Notes: generated by a model from the letters alone, not told the origin. Positions 43,768 through 55,440 are shown, counted from the first letter of the stretch. The stretch is 64,000 nt of DNA from Symsagittifera roscoffensis (GCF_963678635.1 NC_087063.1:37588759-37652758), one strand, 5' to 3'. Program-made: numbers and translations.

Positions 43768-45451
43768 ACGTCATATAAGTCTTTCTCAGCTGTGTTCAGT
43801 CTTTTAAACACTGGTTCACTGAGTGACTTATGAGTTTTTTTATCATTGAGATATTTCGTGATTGCATGTCTGGATCTATCCATGATCTGATATTCATAGA
43901 AGGAATTACCCAAAAACTTCATATTTTCTGCTACAACTCCTGACAAAGGGTTTTCATCTTTTTCTCTTCTTGCATCAACTACCGATTGAACGAACTTATT
44001 GAAACATTTTTGTGGAGTATGATGAACAAAGCGGTAAATTTTGGTGCACTGCAGGCCAAGCTCCAAAGAAAAGTTGAAGAGAAAAGGTTATAACTGTTCA
44101 ATTTTCTAGATTGAAATAAGATATCAGCATTCTCTGAGGTTGTTTTAACATTTTGTTCTCGATTGCATAGTTTTTCTTGTAGGTTCCAAAGATCATTTCT
44201 TCAAACTTCGGCGTTTTTGAAAACTGGAGGAAAAATGACGAGTTTTGATTTTAGTTCATTTGGAACCTCTAAATTGCACTCAACATAGCCAAAAAGAGAT
44301 CCATCTTTTAATTTTTTGCTAGAAAAGAGTCTGTAGAAAGAGGTTTTTTTGTAGAGATAAAAATTTCTGACGTGATTTTTGATCTTGTCATTGGTTTTGA
44401 AGCTCTCCCATCACTCACACTCCCACATTTCTTTAAATTTGTATCCTTTCTCGTTTTTGTATTCCCTTCCCATCTCTCTCTTCTTGTTTCCTCACTAAAT
44501 ATCCTGTTCGGCTAAGGAGGGACGAGCTTCTTGACAGGAACAGAAGTGGTAGTAACCCAAAGCTTCGAACACTATTTTTACAGTGATCACATTAACCGTC
44601 CACATTCAATAACAGTCAATTTTCTTCTAGTTTCCAGACGTAAAAAAACTCTTAATTTTGCATTCTGGTCTTGGTTCTTAGTGGAAAGACTTGAATATAT
44701 CCTCAAAACTGCGAGATCGATTATGTATATCCTTGAATTTCTCCATATTAGTGTCAAGCTCCCATCTCGTGTAAAGTCCTGTTGGCATCTCTTGACCCAT
44801 TGAGAAGGGGTAGAGCTGACTTGCGTCGATTCCAACCATTGATTTACAAACATTCGATGAATTTCTTATGAAAGTTTCATCAACTACAGTTTTTCGAGTG
44901 AAAACAATGGAAGGTCCACCAGTCATGTCTTCTCGTTTTATCACTTTCGCAAAATGGATAAAACTTGAAAAATGTAAATTTTGGTAGACATATGTTTGCT
45001 AAATTTGGAAGTGTACATCCAAGTTTAAACATATCAATTCCCTTGTCATGATAAAACTGAACCAGTTTTTGCATTACTTGCAGGGTTGAAACAACATCCT
45101 TGTTATTGTACCACTTCAAGTCTTTGAACACAGTCATTCCGTTTTTCTGCCAAGTATTTTGTAAGTAATTGTAATTATCCAAACCAGATGGAGGCACAGT
45201 CTTGATTTGAAGCTTTTTCGGTGCTTGCTGTTCGCCAAGCCCACTTTTTCGCAGTTTCTCATAATCAATGAAGTCTTTGTCCAGCGGATTGTTGTTTCAA
45301 AATTCACTAAAAAAGGCTTCATATGGCGGCAGTCCTGAGATATCAAGTTTATCTGGGTCATCAAAGCACTCATAGGAAACGATACTTTTGTTTCGCTAGT
45401 TTTATAGGATTTGACAAAAAATCCAGAGTTGTTGCTCCATCCAGAAACTTC
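43768..45451 (-). pseudogene. type B DNA polymerase relic, core copy 1
   Basis: This is the 5' copy in the direction of transcription, with the same motifs and the same frameshifts as 42020-43766, so decay preceded duplication. It runs from the segment before GLDNYNYLQNTWQKNGMT to the segment after motif B (VFKRLNTAEKDLYDV), then jumps back at about 43766 to the start of the second copy. Confidence 0.88.
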
Positions 45452-45847
45452 ATTATGTCGAGAAATTGTACATCTGCAAACTTGAATAAAATGAAATCCT
45501 TCGCTTTTTTGATCACTGATGTTTCTTGTTCATTATCGCGAATGAAAAAAGGGATTAATTAGGATTTGATCAAATTCAAATCATATCTACCGCTGTTAAA
45601 TCCAAAAACAGAAAAGTATTTACATATCTCTCAAGATGTTTTTTTAAATCATTCAGCTAATTTTTCTGAATTCTCAAAAACTGGGTCGACACATCAGCTT
45701 CTTCCGAGTCTTCAATATATTCATCTTCGCACTCAAATTTGTAGGTTGAATTAATTTTACCTTGTTCTCTTAGCTGATCAAAAGTCTTTTTCATCCGTTC
45801 CATGACAGCTATTTTAAAATCTTGAAATTTTGTTCTCATCTCCAGCT
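45452..45847 (-). pseudogene. type B DNA polymerase relic, insert between exonuclease and core
   Basis: An acidic/basic helical segment (RTKFQDFKIAVMERMKKTF, then an EDEYIEDSEEADVSTQF stretch) continues the polymerase on the minus strand. It is present once only and lies outside the duplicated block. Confidence 0.7.
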
Positions 45848-46156
45848 TTATTTTTCAGCCAACAGTTCGAGGTTGCTTATAAAATCAGTGATCAGGCTCT
45901 GTGGATCCTTGTTGTGCAAAAAGATGGGTTCATCAATCAGGTTTGATAATATCGAGATTGAAACAGGAACATGGTTTCCATTCCAGGTTGTAATTAGTGT
46001 TTCTTTTAGTTCCTCTGTAGAAACACAAATCGACTCAAAATCTAAAATTGCTAGATTGTTAAAAAAATTTGTCGTTTTCAGAAACTGGAAAATTGAATCC
46101 TTCCAGCTTTTCAAACAAGGTTTTGCGGAGCTCATACAGCTTCTTTGGGAAGACAT
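45848..46156 (-). pseudogene. type B DNA polymerase relic, 3'-5' exonuclease start
   Basis: LAILDFESICV is the Exo I motif (D-x-E) of family B polymerases, followed by TTWNGNHVPVSISILSNL, typical of the Polinton-type group. The proofreading domain normally lies between the N-terminal region and the palm, as here. The long + strand frame across 45822-46301 is a shadow. Confidence 0.85.
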
Positions 46157-46451
46157 GCTTCACTCAATCCTTGCATCTCAGGAGATGCTGATTGAAGTGG
46201 TCTGGTTTGTGGAAAAAGGTTTCACAGCTAGGGCACCGAGAGCACTTGATGCAACTATCTATATCATTTGTAAGAATGATATGATTTGTAATTATCAGTA
46301 GTTAAACTGTTTTTATCAATTTTTCCAATACTTCTTTGAGCTAGCTCTCCTACATAATCACCTTCTTGGATATCGAAATCGTTTATAAAGATGTTTCTTT
46401 GCACAATTTCCTCGACTACAGGTAATTCTTCTACTGAAACTCCACGAAAAA
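46157..46451 (-). pseudogene. type B DNA polymerase relic, zinc-finger-like segment
   Basis: On the minus strand a frame reads CPSCETFFHKPDHFNQHLLR followed by Cys, a C2HC-type finger between the N-terminal domain and Exo I, as in several Polinton-type polymerases. Stops on both sides break continuity. Confidence 0.7.
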
Positions 46452-46991
46452 TTAAGGATCATAACCAGACTTTGTTATGACTTCTGCGTAGTATGTATAA
46501 GTGTGAGAGTCGAGATCATTGTGTTCATTTATGTACATGGCCAATGCGCGGAAAAGACACAAATGATCTTTGTATGGTTCCTGGTTTTTGCTAGATAAAA
46601 GACAGTTCACTTGCGTATTTTGTGGTAAAAGTTCGGGTAAGACAGAGTCCGGACATCCCATTGGAACGTTTTTCAGCAAAACAGCAAAAAGTGTAAGGTT
46701 AGTAATCAAATTTAATCTCAATTTTGTGTTTTGACGTTCTTGGGTGCATTGTTCCGCAATATCAAATTTTTCTACTTTTCCCTGGATTGTTATCAAACCT
46801 GCCTTAGTACCTAGCAAATGGGATTTTTTAGGCAAAGTTTTGTTTTCATGGGCGTAGAAATATCGATATTCACCAATCTCAATATTTCGAAGAACGAACC
46901 CCGGAGCAATGTTGATTTTAGCGGCAGAATCGAGCTTGTAAAAGACTGCTTCAAGTTTCTCATTGCTTATTTTAGTATCTAACTTGAACAT
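46452..46991 (-). pseudogene. type B DNA polymerase relic, N-terminal part (longest intact frame)
   Basis: About 180 codons are open. Recognisable parts are FKLDTKISNEKLEAVFYKL, NVPMGCPDSVLPELLPQNTQ and the conserved HLCLFRALAMYI segment of the Polinton-type PolB N-terminus. It ends at SGYDP with a stop, beyond which the gene continues in other frames. A further upstream fragment (ETLKEELSACQHFL) lies at about 47040-47100 in another frame. Confidence 0.82.
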
Positions 46992-47453
46992 TTGGAAGTA
47001 AAATACCTTAAATTTCCCATTTTATATTTCCGTAATCTTTAGAAAATGTTGACAAGCGCTTAGCTCCTCTTTGAGTGTCTCTCCATCATCGCCTTCTTCA
47101 TCCACAATCTTATTCAGTTCAGCCACCGTATCACGAGCTTTCAGTTGCTAAGCTCCATGTTCTTTTCTCCGATGCTGTCGGAGAGAAATATATTTTGGGA
47201 ACTCTTGTTCACAAGAAGGACAAACATTCGACTGCTTCGAGCTTGGTTGATTATGCTTCTAGGCAACATGATAGTTCATCTCCTGTTTATTCATCGTATA
47301 AAAATGACAGTTGGAACACTTACGTTCCTCCTGCTTTTCACATTTCTTTCTATGTCTCACAACATCAGCTCTCCTGTAATCCTGAACACCGTCCTCACAT
47401 TTGACTTTTTTATTTCGGTTGAGGGCAGGCATTATCCAAAAAAAACTACTTTG

Positions 47454-47800
47454 TGACTTTTGGATTGTTCCAAACTTAATACTTTAAAATACCAATTGAA
47501 CAAAGAACTTATTTAGCTCTTTTTGCAAAGTATCGAACGGTGAAATTTGAAGTTAAATTAAATTGACTAATTCTGATTGCCAAACAAAATAAATGACACA
47601 ATCTAATAAACTAAGCGTTTTTATACTAAAAATTACGTCATCGCCTACGCAATTATCTTTTTATGGCCATGACGTCATCCTTTAAAGAGAAGTGACGTCA
47701 CCGCCCACGCAATTTTCCTTTTTTGATGATGACGTCATTTTTTAAATAGAAGTGACGTCATCACCTAAGCAATTTTCTAATTATGGGGAAATTTCTAGAA
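47454..47800 (+). repeat. module X, copy 1
   Basis: Starts GACTTTTGGATTGTTCCAAA, continues through a CTGATTGCCAAACAAAAT segment and ends in the CRE array. Copies lie at 51276-51630 and 58206-58560, with a fragment at 41872-42015. It sits between the 5' side of the polymerase relic (minus) and the Y-module ORF (plus). Confidence 0.85.
47630..47785. promoter_or_regulatory. array of CRE/ATF palindromes in a 60-bp repeat
   Basis: Four perfect TGACGTCA palindromes stand at 47670, 47693, 47730 and 47753, plus a half site at 47634. They form two interleaved series, each with a 60-bp period (spacings 23, 37, 23). Between them CGCCTACGCAATT or CGCCCACGCAATTTTC repeats. CREB/ATF-type bZIP factors bind TGACGTCA, so this is a candidate enhancer or bidirectional promoter. 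Confidence 0.65.
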
Positions 47801-48887
47801 TTTTCTATAACATTCTTCAAAAAACAGAACTCTAGACATAACTTTGGATGAAAATTAATCATTTTTGAAAAATTTCAAATAAAAATTATTTGAACTTCCT
47901 CGAATTACACTACACGAAAGAAAATATTCTGTGTGATTTCGTTATTGATGAAAGAGATGTAGACTTTTACTTTTTTCACAACTTTTTAGACGTTTATGTT
48001 GTCCAAAATAGAGTTCTCCGACTCAGCAAAGTTCTCTTCAGGGAAACTTACTCAATCAATATTTACTTGTGAACAAACTATTGGGTATCAAAGTATAAAT
48101 TTAGTGCTGAGTTGAACCTGACTAGAATTTTTTTTTTATTTATTTCAGTAAATTTGAAGTTAATCAAAAGGTCGTATGATAAATTTTCAAAGACTCTTTT
48201 TTTCCCTACCCAATTCCCAATTTTGTCAAAATTCTCCAGTAAAATTCTTTTTTCCTCCATTTCCTTGAAAAAAGTTTCGTAGTTCAAAAACTTGTGTGAT
48301 CAGGTTGGGAATGAGATTTCTAGAGGTTTGCTTTGAAAAATTCATCAATTTATCATTGACTATACAAAAAATTCAGTTGACCTGATGAGAAAATTTGCAG
48401 AGATGCTACTTCTTATAATTTTCTTTCTTGAGTTACTTATATTGCGATATTTCTTATTTTTACAGCAAGCAACCTGTGTGCATTTATTTTGCAATTTCTT
48501 TTGTGTAGATTTTTACTTTTTTGAAAGATTTAAGTCCTTAAAAGAGGGGTCTTATGATTGGCTACGACAAACTAAGATAAATGATTAATTTTTGTGATTG
48601 GAAACGCCAATGTGTAAAAAAACCTAAAATGGATCTTTGTTTCCGATGGGACACGACGTTCTTATAAGAATTTCATAAAAGGAAGCTGAAATCTAATTGG
48701 ACATGACTACAATCCAAATAAGTTAAAAGAATTTTGATCGGTTAAACCCACACGTTCGAGTTGAAGGTACCTTTCTCTCTCAGCTCCAAATACTTTATTT
48801 TTCTTAACTACCGTCAACTACTTCGCTCTCAACTGTAAATCAGTCGCTCTTTTTACTTTGTATCTTTTACTCAATTTATTGCTTAAA
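47800..48887 (+). other. module Y upstream part, copy 1
   Basis: Shared with about 51640-52830. A small conserved stretch (GACGTTTATGTTGTCCAAAA to TACTTGTGAAC, 47985-48070) is the best-preserved piece, with one frame reading VYVVQNRVLRLSKV, but no start or family is clear. The rest is AT-rich. Confidence 0.55.
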
Positions 48888-48975
48888 ATGATCATCTCTA
48901 GCCTTTTGTTCTCGGTTGTTCTCTACAAGCCTTTTGTTCTCGGTTGAGTTTTTGCCTGATCTAGTACAAATCCAA

Positions 48976-49341
48976 ATGCGAGAAACAGTCTGTGGAGTTT
49001 TTCTGACACAAATGGACATCCCGATTCAAATGTGGCACATGGTGGAAGTGATTCGCAGGGATTTCAACGAACATCATATTACGCAAGTACCTATGACAGA
49101 GAACCAACTTGGAGAAATGAAAATGATGGATGAAGTGGCTGAGCATGTGGGATTGAACTACCCGACAATCCTGACTGTAGATATGTGGCTCAACCAGTCG
49201 ACGATTTCCTCTTTCCTTGAGAGGAGGGATCTGTGGAGAAACATATTACCATCGAAGAGGATGAGCGGTTCCATCAAGACAAACAACGGCGATGAAGGCA
49301 AGACCAGTTTTGCGCTCCATTTAGAACTTGCAAAACTTTGA
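48976..49341 (+). CDS. unrecognised small protein of module Y, copy 1
   Basis: The frame from the ATG at 48976 (or the shared ATG at 49012, MDIPIQMWHM) has about 109-121 codons to the TGA at 49339. It includes EVIRRDFNEHHITQVPMTEN and QLGEMKMMDEVAEHVGLNY and is rich in Met, Glu and His. No signal peptide, membrane segment or known domain was recognised. The second copy (52936) keeps the first 50 or so residues but then differs by small indels that change frame, so at least one copy, probably both, is damaged toward the C-terminus. The CRE array of module X lies about 1.2 kb upstream. It may be a gene of the mobile or viral element. Confidence 0.45.
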   Translation: MRETVCGVFLTQMDIPIQMWHMVEVIRRDFNEHHITQVPMTENQLGEMKMMDEVAEHVGLNYPTILTVDMWLNQSTISSFLERRDLWRNILPSKRMSGSIKTNNGDEGKTSFALHLELAKL

Positions 49342-49431
49342 GAACTCAGCTGGTCGACAGCTCTTTTTTTTGTAATTAGTTTGTTTGTTGTCTTGTATTT
49401 TGTAATATAAATTTTCTGCATCTAGTAACTT

Positions 49432-51270
49432 CGTTTTAAAGAGATAGAAAGAAAGAGACAAGGCAAGAGATCATAGAAAAAATTGTTAAAAAAACTTTGC
49501 ACACGCAAAGTTTTTAAAAGTTTGTTAAAAGCTTTAATTAAAAAAAAAACAAGTAACTTTGCAATTGATAAATAAAAATTGAACGTTTTTTCGCAAAATT
49601 GATAGAAAAATTAAACCAATTTTAACATCTTGTAAGAAATTTTACAACACTTTTTCTGCACACTTCATAAAAAATCCGTACAAAATTTGCACACATGATA
49701 GAAACATCATTACGTTGCTTGCAACTTGCAAAATTTTTCATATTAGTTTTTGCAAATTTGTTATAAAAACCAAAGAAATTTTCGCTTTTAAGAAAAAATT
49801 CATTAGATTTTTTGCATTTAAAAAAACTGTAACAAGATTTTCTTTCACTGCTGAAATCTAAAAGTTATGAATTTCTTTGTTTTACTTTTGAACATTAAAA
49901 AGTTCAACTTTTGCATATATGATGTTCGAAAGGGTCAGAAAAACAATGTTTTAAGATGGGGATATCACCGAAATTTATCAATAATGAAACCTTTTTAGCA
50001 AAAATTTAACAAGTATTTTACCATAAAGTTATACGTTTTTGTATTTGCATAAGAAAATTATGCTTGGTTTTCGCAAATGATATTTAAAAAGACATGAAAA
50101 AAGTTGCATCACGCAAAAATTTTGCTCACAAATTTTTGCATACAAGTTAGGAAAATTGATACGTTTTCTGCAACTTGCAAAAATTTTTTTTAATATTATT
50201 TTTTGCACACTTGTTAAAAAAATTAACGAAATCTTGCAAAACAAGAAAAATTGCATTAAGTTTTTTTGCATTTCAAAATATCAAAATCTTATATCTTAAT
50301 CAAAAACATATCTTCGCAATTTTTAATCAAAATATTCTGAAAATAATGTATTAGGATAAAGAATAGCGCTCAAAGTCATCAAAAATGATAGTTTTTAAAC
50401 ATTAATTGGACAAGTTCTTTACAATGAAAACTTTGATTTTTCGCTTTTTTATAAAAAAGGAAGTTAGGTTCGGCAAATTTTTGTTTGAAAATTATGAATA
50501 AACTTCCACTTTGCGAAAAACTTTCTCGAAAGTTTTCGCATACTTGTTAAAAAAGTAAAACATGTTTGACAAGTTGTATAAAAAGTTTTACTTAAAATTT
50601 TGTACATTTGATTAAAAGTTTTCGCATTTAAAAACTTTTATACAAATTTTTCTTATAATGTTAATTAAAAAAATGAAAATCTTTGTTTTGGTTTTTATTA
50701 CGAAGAAAATATCGTTTTGCAAGTCTTTGGCTCTGATTCATTGAAAAAACAATGCATTAAGTTAGGGAATAGCACTCGAAGTCATCAATTTTGATAATTT
50801 CTGAACATTAATTTAACAAGTTTTTTGAAAATGAGTCCTATGATTTTTTGCATGCTCATCAGAAAAAAAAAGTTAGTATTTGCAAAAACTTTTTAAAATT
50901 AACAAAAAAGTTGCATCTTGAAAAAATTATCTCGAAAATTTTAGCATACGTGTTAAAAAATTAAAACATTTTTGACAACTTTTAAGAAATTTTACTTGAA
51001 CTATTGTATACTTGAAAAAAACTTGGTAAGCAAATTTCTGGTTTTTTTTCAATACGAAAATCACTTTTTATCATTAAGAAAATCACTAAAACTTTGCGTT
51101 TTTTGCATTTTCATAATAAAAAACAAATTAGGTTTTTGCAAATTTTTGCGTCTTGCAGAAGTTTTTTTCAAAAAATAAGCACACTTGTTAAAAAGTGATT
51201 ACCCTATTTGCATCTTGTAAGAAAAATGACATAAATTCATTCGTTGAAAAGCATTTAAACTGAAGTAAAA
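49432..51270. repeat. module Z, copy 1 (AT-rich, non-coding)
   Basis: Repeated at about 53345-55440 and 58720-60160, and partly at 60340-60930. It contains internal subrepeats of about 400 bp marked by AATAGCGCTC.AAGTCATCAA, GCATACGTGTTAAAAAATTA and TTTTTGACAACTTTTAAGAA. Several subunits carry a short palindrome, ATCAATATTGAT. No open frame is shared between copies. Confidence 0.75.
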
Positions 51271-51275
51271 TTTAT

Positions 51276-51720
51276 TTGTGACTTTTGGATTGTTCCAAAC
51301 TTAAAAACTTAAAATACCAATTGAAAAAAGAACTTACTTTATTCTTTTTGCAAAGTAACGAACTGTAAAGTTTGAAATTAAATTCAGTTGACTGTTTCTG
51401 ATTGGCAAACAAAATTAAAGACTCAATCCAATAAACTAAGCTTGTTTATACTAATAACTACTTCATCGCCTACGCAATTATCTTTTTATGGTCATGACGT
51501 CCTTCTTTAAAGAGAAATGACCTCACTGCCTACGCAATTTTCCTTTTATGATGATAACGTCATTTTTTAAATAGAAGTGACATCATCACCCACGCAGTTT
51601 TCTAATTATGGAGAAAGTTCTAGAATTTTTCCAGAACATTTTTCAAAATCAGAACTCTAGACATAACTTTGGATGAAAAATAATCATTTTTGAAAAATTT
51701 CAATTAAAAAACAATCAAAA
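51276..51720 (+). repeat. module X, copy 2
   Basis: Same layout as copy 1, but the CRE sites are mutated (for example ATGACGTCC, ATGACCTCA, ATAACGTCA, GTGACATCA), so this array has decayed. Confidence 0.85.
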
Positions 51721-52935
51721 TTCTTCGAGTTACACTACACGAAAAAAAATTATTCCCTGTGATTTCCTTATTAATGAAAGAGATGTAGACTCTTACTTTT
51801 TTTCACAATTTTTCAGACGTTTATGTTGTCCAAAATGGAGTTCTCCGACTCAGCAAAGATCTTTTCAGGGAAACTTACTCAATCAATGTTTACTTGTGAA
51901 CCAAGTATAGAATATCAAAGTATAAAATTAGTGCTGAATTACACCTGACTAGAAAAGAATTTTTTTTTATTTAAGTAAATTTGAAGTTAATCAAAAAGTT
52001 GATAAAATTTTAAAGACTGTTTTTATTCCCTACCCAATTCCCAATTTTGACAAAATTCTCCAGTAGAATTCTTTTTTCCTCCATTTCCTTAAAAAGTTTC
52101 ATAGTTCAAATTTTTGTCTGATCAGGTTGGGAATAAGATTTCCAGAGATTTGCTTTGAAAAATTCATCAATTTCGAGCTATTTTTTCAAATCTACGTCAA
52201 AATCAAAGAACTTGACTATCTAATCAAAATAAACAACTTCTCATTGATTATATACAGAAAATTCTATTGACTTGATGAGAAAATTTGCAGAGATGCTATT
52301 TGTTATAATTTTTTTTCTTGATTTACTTGTATTGTGACATTTCTTATTTTTACAGCAAACAACCTGTGTACATTTTTTTGCAATTTGCTTTGTGGAGATT
52401 TTTACTTATTTGGAAGATTTAAGTCCTTAGAAGAGGGGTCTTCTGATTGGATACGACCACCTAAGATTTGTGATAAATTTTGTGATTGGAGACGCCAATG
52501 TGTAAAAAGTATCTAAAATGGATCTCTGTTTCCGATTGGACACGACTTTCTTATAAAAAATCCATAAAAGGAAGCTGAAAACTGAATGGACACGACTACA
52601 ATCCAAATAAGGTAAATGAATTCGGATTGGTTAAACCCACGTTTGAGTTGAAGGTACCTTTCTCTCCGTACTAAAAATCATTTTATTTTCAAATTAACTA
52701 ACAGCAACTACCTCCTCCCTCAGCTCCAAACACTTTTTTTCAACTTAACTAACGTCAAGTACTTCCCTCTCAACTGTAAATCAGTGGCTCTTTTTACTTT
52801 GTATCTTTTACTCAATTTATTGCTTAAAATGATCTTCTCAGTGCAAAACACCAACTTTTTGTTCTCGGTTGAGTTTTCGCCTGATCTAGTACAAATCCAT
52901 TGCGAGAAATTGTCTGTGGAGTTTTTCTGGCGCGA
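51720..52935 (+). other. module Y upstream part, copy 2
   Basis: Copy of 47800-48990 with many small changes. It includes an in-frame run from the ATG at 52829 (MIFSVQNTNFLFSVEFSPDL) that ends at a TGA at about 52979 in a different frame from the downstream ORF. The two Y copies differ by one base at about 48973-48985, which changes how these frames connect. Confidence 0.5.
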
Positions 52936-53145
52936 ATGGACATCCCAATCCAAGTCTGGCACATGGGGGAAGTGATTCGCAGGGATTCCAACGAACATCA
53001 TATAACGCAAGTACCTATGACAGAGAACCAACTTGGAGAAATGAAAATGATGGAGGAAGTGGCTGAGCATGTGGGATTGGACTACTCTGACACTCCTGAC
53101 TCTAGATATGTGGCTCAACCAGTCGACGATTTCCTCTTTCCTTGA
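52936..53145 (+). CDS. unrecognised small protein of module Y, copy 2 (truncated)
   Basis: From the ATG at 52936 the frame reads MDIPIQVWHMGEVIRRDSNE and HHITQVPMTENQLGEMKMM, then diverges from copy 1 (DSRYVAQPVDDFLFP) and stops at 53143-53145. Compared with copy 1, the N-terminal half shows mostly conservative changes, while the C-terminal frames differ because of indels. No family was recognised. Confidence 0.4.
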   Translation: MDIPIQVWHMGEVIRRDSNEHHITQVPMTENQLGEMKMMEEVAEHVGLDYSDTPDSRYVAQPVDDFLFP

Positions 53146-53344
53146 GAAGAGGGATCTGTGAAGAAACCAATTACCGTCGAAGAGGATGAGCGGTTCCACC
53201 AAGACAACCAACGGTGATGAAAGCAAGACCAGCTTTGCGCTCCATTTAGAACTTGCAAAATTTTGAGAACTCAGCTTCTCGACAGCTCTTTTTTGCAAAT
53301 AAATTGGTTATCGTCTTGTATTTTGTAAAGCAATTTTTCTGCAT

Positions 53345-54055
53345 CTTTTAATTTTGTTTTAAAGAGATAGAAACAAAGAGATAAGGTAGGAGATCATAAA
53401 AAATTGTTAAAAATGTTTTGCACACGCAAAGTTTTTTTTTAAAATTGTTTAAAAAATTTTTGAAAAATAAACTAACTTTGCAATTGATAAATAAATAAAG
53501 AGAGTTTTTTCGCATATTTGATAGAAAAATTTTAAAAATTTTAACATCTTGTAAGAAATTTTTCAACATTTTTTTTACACCCATGGTAAAAAATTCCATA
53601 AAAATTTTGCACACATGATAGAAACATCATTACGTTGCTTGCAACTTGCAAAGATTTCATAATAGTTTTTGCAAATTTGTTTAAAAAAACCAAAGAAAGT
53701 CTCGCTTTTTAAGAAAATTTTCATTAGTTTTTTTTGCGTTAAAAAGATTGTAACAAGATTTTTTTGCACTGTTGAAAATTGAAAACTAAAATTTATGAAT
53801 ATCTTTGTTGTACTTTTGAACATCATTACGTTGCTTGCAACTTGCAAAGATTTCATAATAGTTTTTGCAAATTTGTTGAGAAAACCAAAGAAAATCTCGC
53901 TTTTTAAGAAAATTCTCATTAGATTTTTTGCTTTAAAAAAATTGTAACAAGATTCAATTTTTGTACGTATGATGTTCAGAAGATTCAGAAAAATGATGTT
54001 TTAGGATGGTGATATCACCGAAAGTTATCAATAATAGAATCATATTAGCAATAAC
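53345..54055. repeat. module Z, copy 2, first part
   Basis: Aligns with 49432-50010. A segment of about 150 bp (CATCATTACGTTGCTTGCAA to GAAAATTTTCATTAG) is itself repeated at 53625-53730 and 53820-53935. Confidence 0.7.
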
Positions 54056-54505
54056 AAGTTTTTCTTTTTCTCATCTCCACCTTTCTAAGTTTCTCTTTTT
54101 TGGCTTGTTTTACTAGTTATTATGGCTAAATGCGCTTTTTACCATGCAAAGTAAAAAGAACAAGTCTGTTCATAATTGTTACTTTGTCCACCATACCAAT
54201 ACCAGGTTTTATTGAATTTGTCAACATTACGAGGTCAAACTGTGCACTGGATTGGCGCACAATTTTGTGTCTGTATGTTCCTGGATTCCATAGACAAGTC
54301 TTTAAACATATTAAGATTTTGTCGGAACAATCAAAGAGAATGAAAGAACAAAGGAAGAACAAAGGGAGCGTCCTTGTTGCAGAATCCGCTTACAATGCAC
54401 AAAATGCACAGTTTGGACTCGTAATGAACGTTGAAGTACTTTTCTAAAACTGAAATTCAGGGGTGGGAGATTGGAAAAAGCCAGCAGAATTCTTTCATTC
54501 TATGT
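54056..54505 (+). other. insertion in module Z copy 2
   Basis: Module Z copies 1 and 3 run through this point with about 330 bp of ordinary Z sequence. Here that is replaced by about 450 bp of unrelated, more complex sequence. The flanking Z sequence resumes at TGTATTAGGATAAGAAATAG. Confidence 0.7.
54130..54447 (+). CDS. unrecognised 105-residue ORF in the inserted segment
   Basis: ATG to TAA, 105 codons. The N-terminus is basic (MRFLPCKVKRT) and followed by a hydrophobic run (SLFIIVTLSTIPIPGFIEFV) that could be a signal anchor. Then come a Cys-containing middle part (NCALDWRTILCLYVPGF) and a basic helix (EQSKRMKEQRKNKGS). A pyrimidine-rich stretch (54056-54120) precedes it. No domain was recognised. 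Being single-copy and confined to the insertion suggests separate capture into the repeat block, perhaps as a retroposed or transferred gene piece. Confidence 0.35.
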   Translation: MRFLPCKVKRTSLFIIVTLSTIPIPGFIEFVNITRSNCALDWRTILCLYVPGFHRQVFKHIKILSEQSKRMKEQRKNKGSVLVAESAYNAQNAQFGLVMNVEVLF

Positions 54506-55440
54506 ATTAGGATAAGAAATAGCGCTCAAAGTCATCAATATTGATAACTTATAAACAGTAATTTAACCTTTTTTTTTCAAAGAAATCTCTGATTTTTCGC
54601 TTGTTCATAAAAAAAGAAGTTTAGGTTTTGCAAACATTTTTTGAAATTTATAAACAAACTTTGATTTTGCAAATAAAATTTTCAAAAATTTTCGCATATT
54701 TGTTAAAAATTAAAACATTTTTGACAAGTTGTACAAAATTTTACTCAAAATTTTGTATATTTGATCCAAAAATTTCGCATTTAAAAAACTTTTATACAAG
54801 TTTTTCTTACATTGTTGATCAAAAAAATGTATGAATTTCTTTTTTTTGGTTTTTATTACGAAGAAAATTTTTGCCCGTCTTTGGCTCTGAATCATCAAAA
54901 AAACAATGCATTAAGACAGAGAATAGCACTTGAAGTCATCAATATTGACAATTTCTAAACAGTAATTTATCAAGTTTTTTTTACAATGAAATCTTTGAAT
55001 TTTTGTGTGCTCATAAGAAAAAGGAAGTTAGGATTTGCAAATGCTTTTTTAAAGATCATAAGAAAGTTGCATCTTGCAAAAAATTTTCTGGAAATTTTCG
55101 CATACGTGTTAAAAAATTAAAACATTTTTGACAACTATTAAAAAATTTTACATGAATTTTTGTATACTTGAAAAAAAACTTGATAGGCAAGTTTCTGGTT
55201 TTTATCATTAGGAGAATCACTTTTTATCATTAGGAAAATCACTAAAACTTTGCATTTTTTGCATTTGCCAAATAAAAAATAAATTAGGTTTTTGCAAATT
55301 TTTGCGTCTAGCAATTTTTTTTTCGAAAAACCAGCCCACTTGTTAAAAAGTTATTACCCTATTTGCATCTTGTAAAAAAAATAACCTAAATTCATTCGTT
55401 GAAAAGCATTTTAACTGAAATAAAACTTGTAAAGAGTTTT
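54506..55440. repeat. module Z, copy 2, second part
   Basis: Resumes the Z order of 50345-51270, with two subrepeats beginning at about 54510 and 54920. Confidence 0.7.

Noticed and set aside
45822-46301. 159-codon + strand frame
   Set aside because: Shadow of the polymerase exonuclease and zinc-finger region on the minus strand.
47075-47456. Two overlapping + strand frames of about 105 codons
   Set aside because: They overlie decayed 5' polymerase sequence on the minus strand and resemble no protein.
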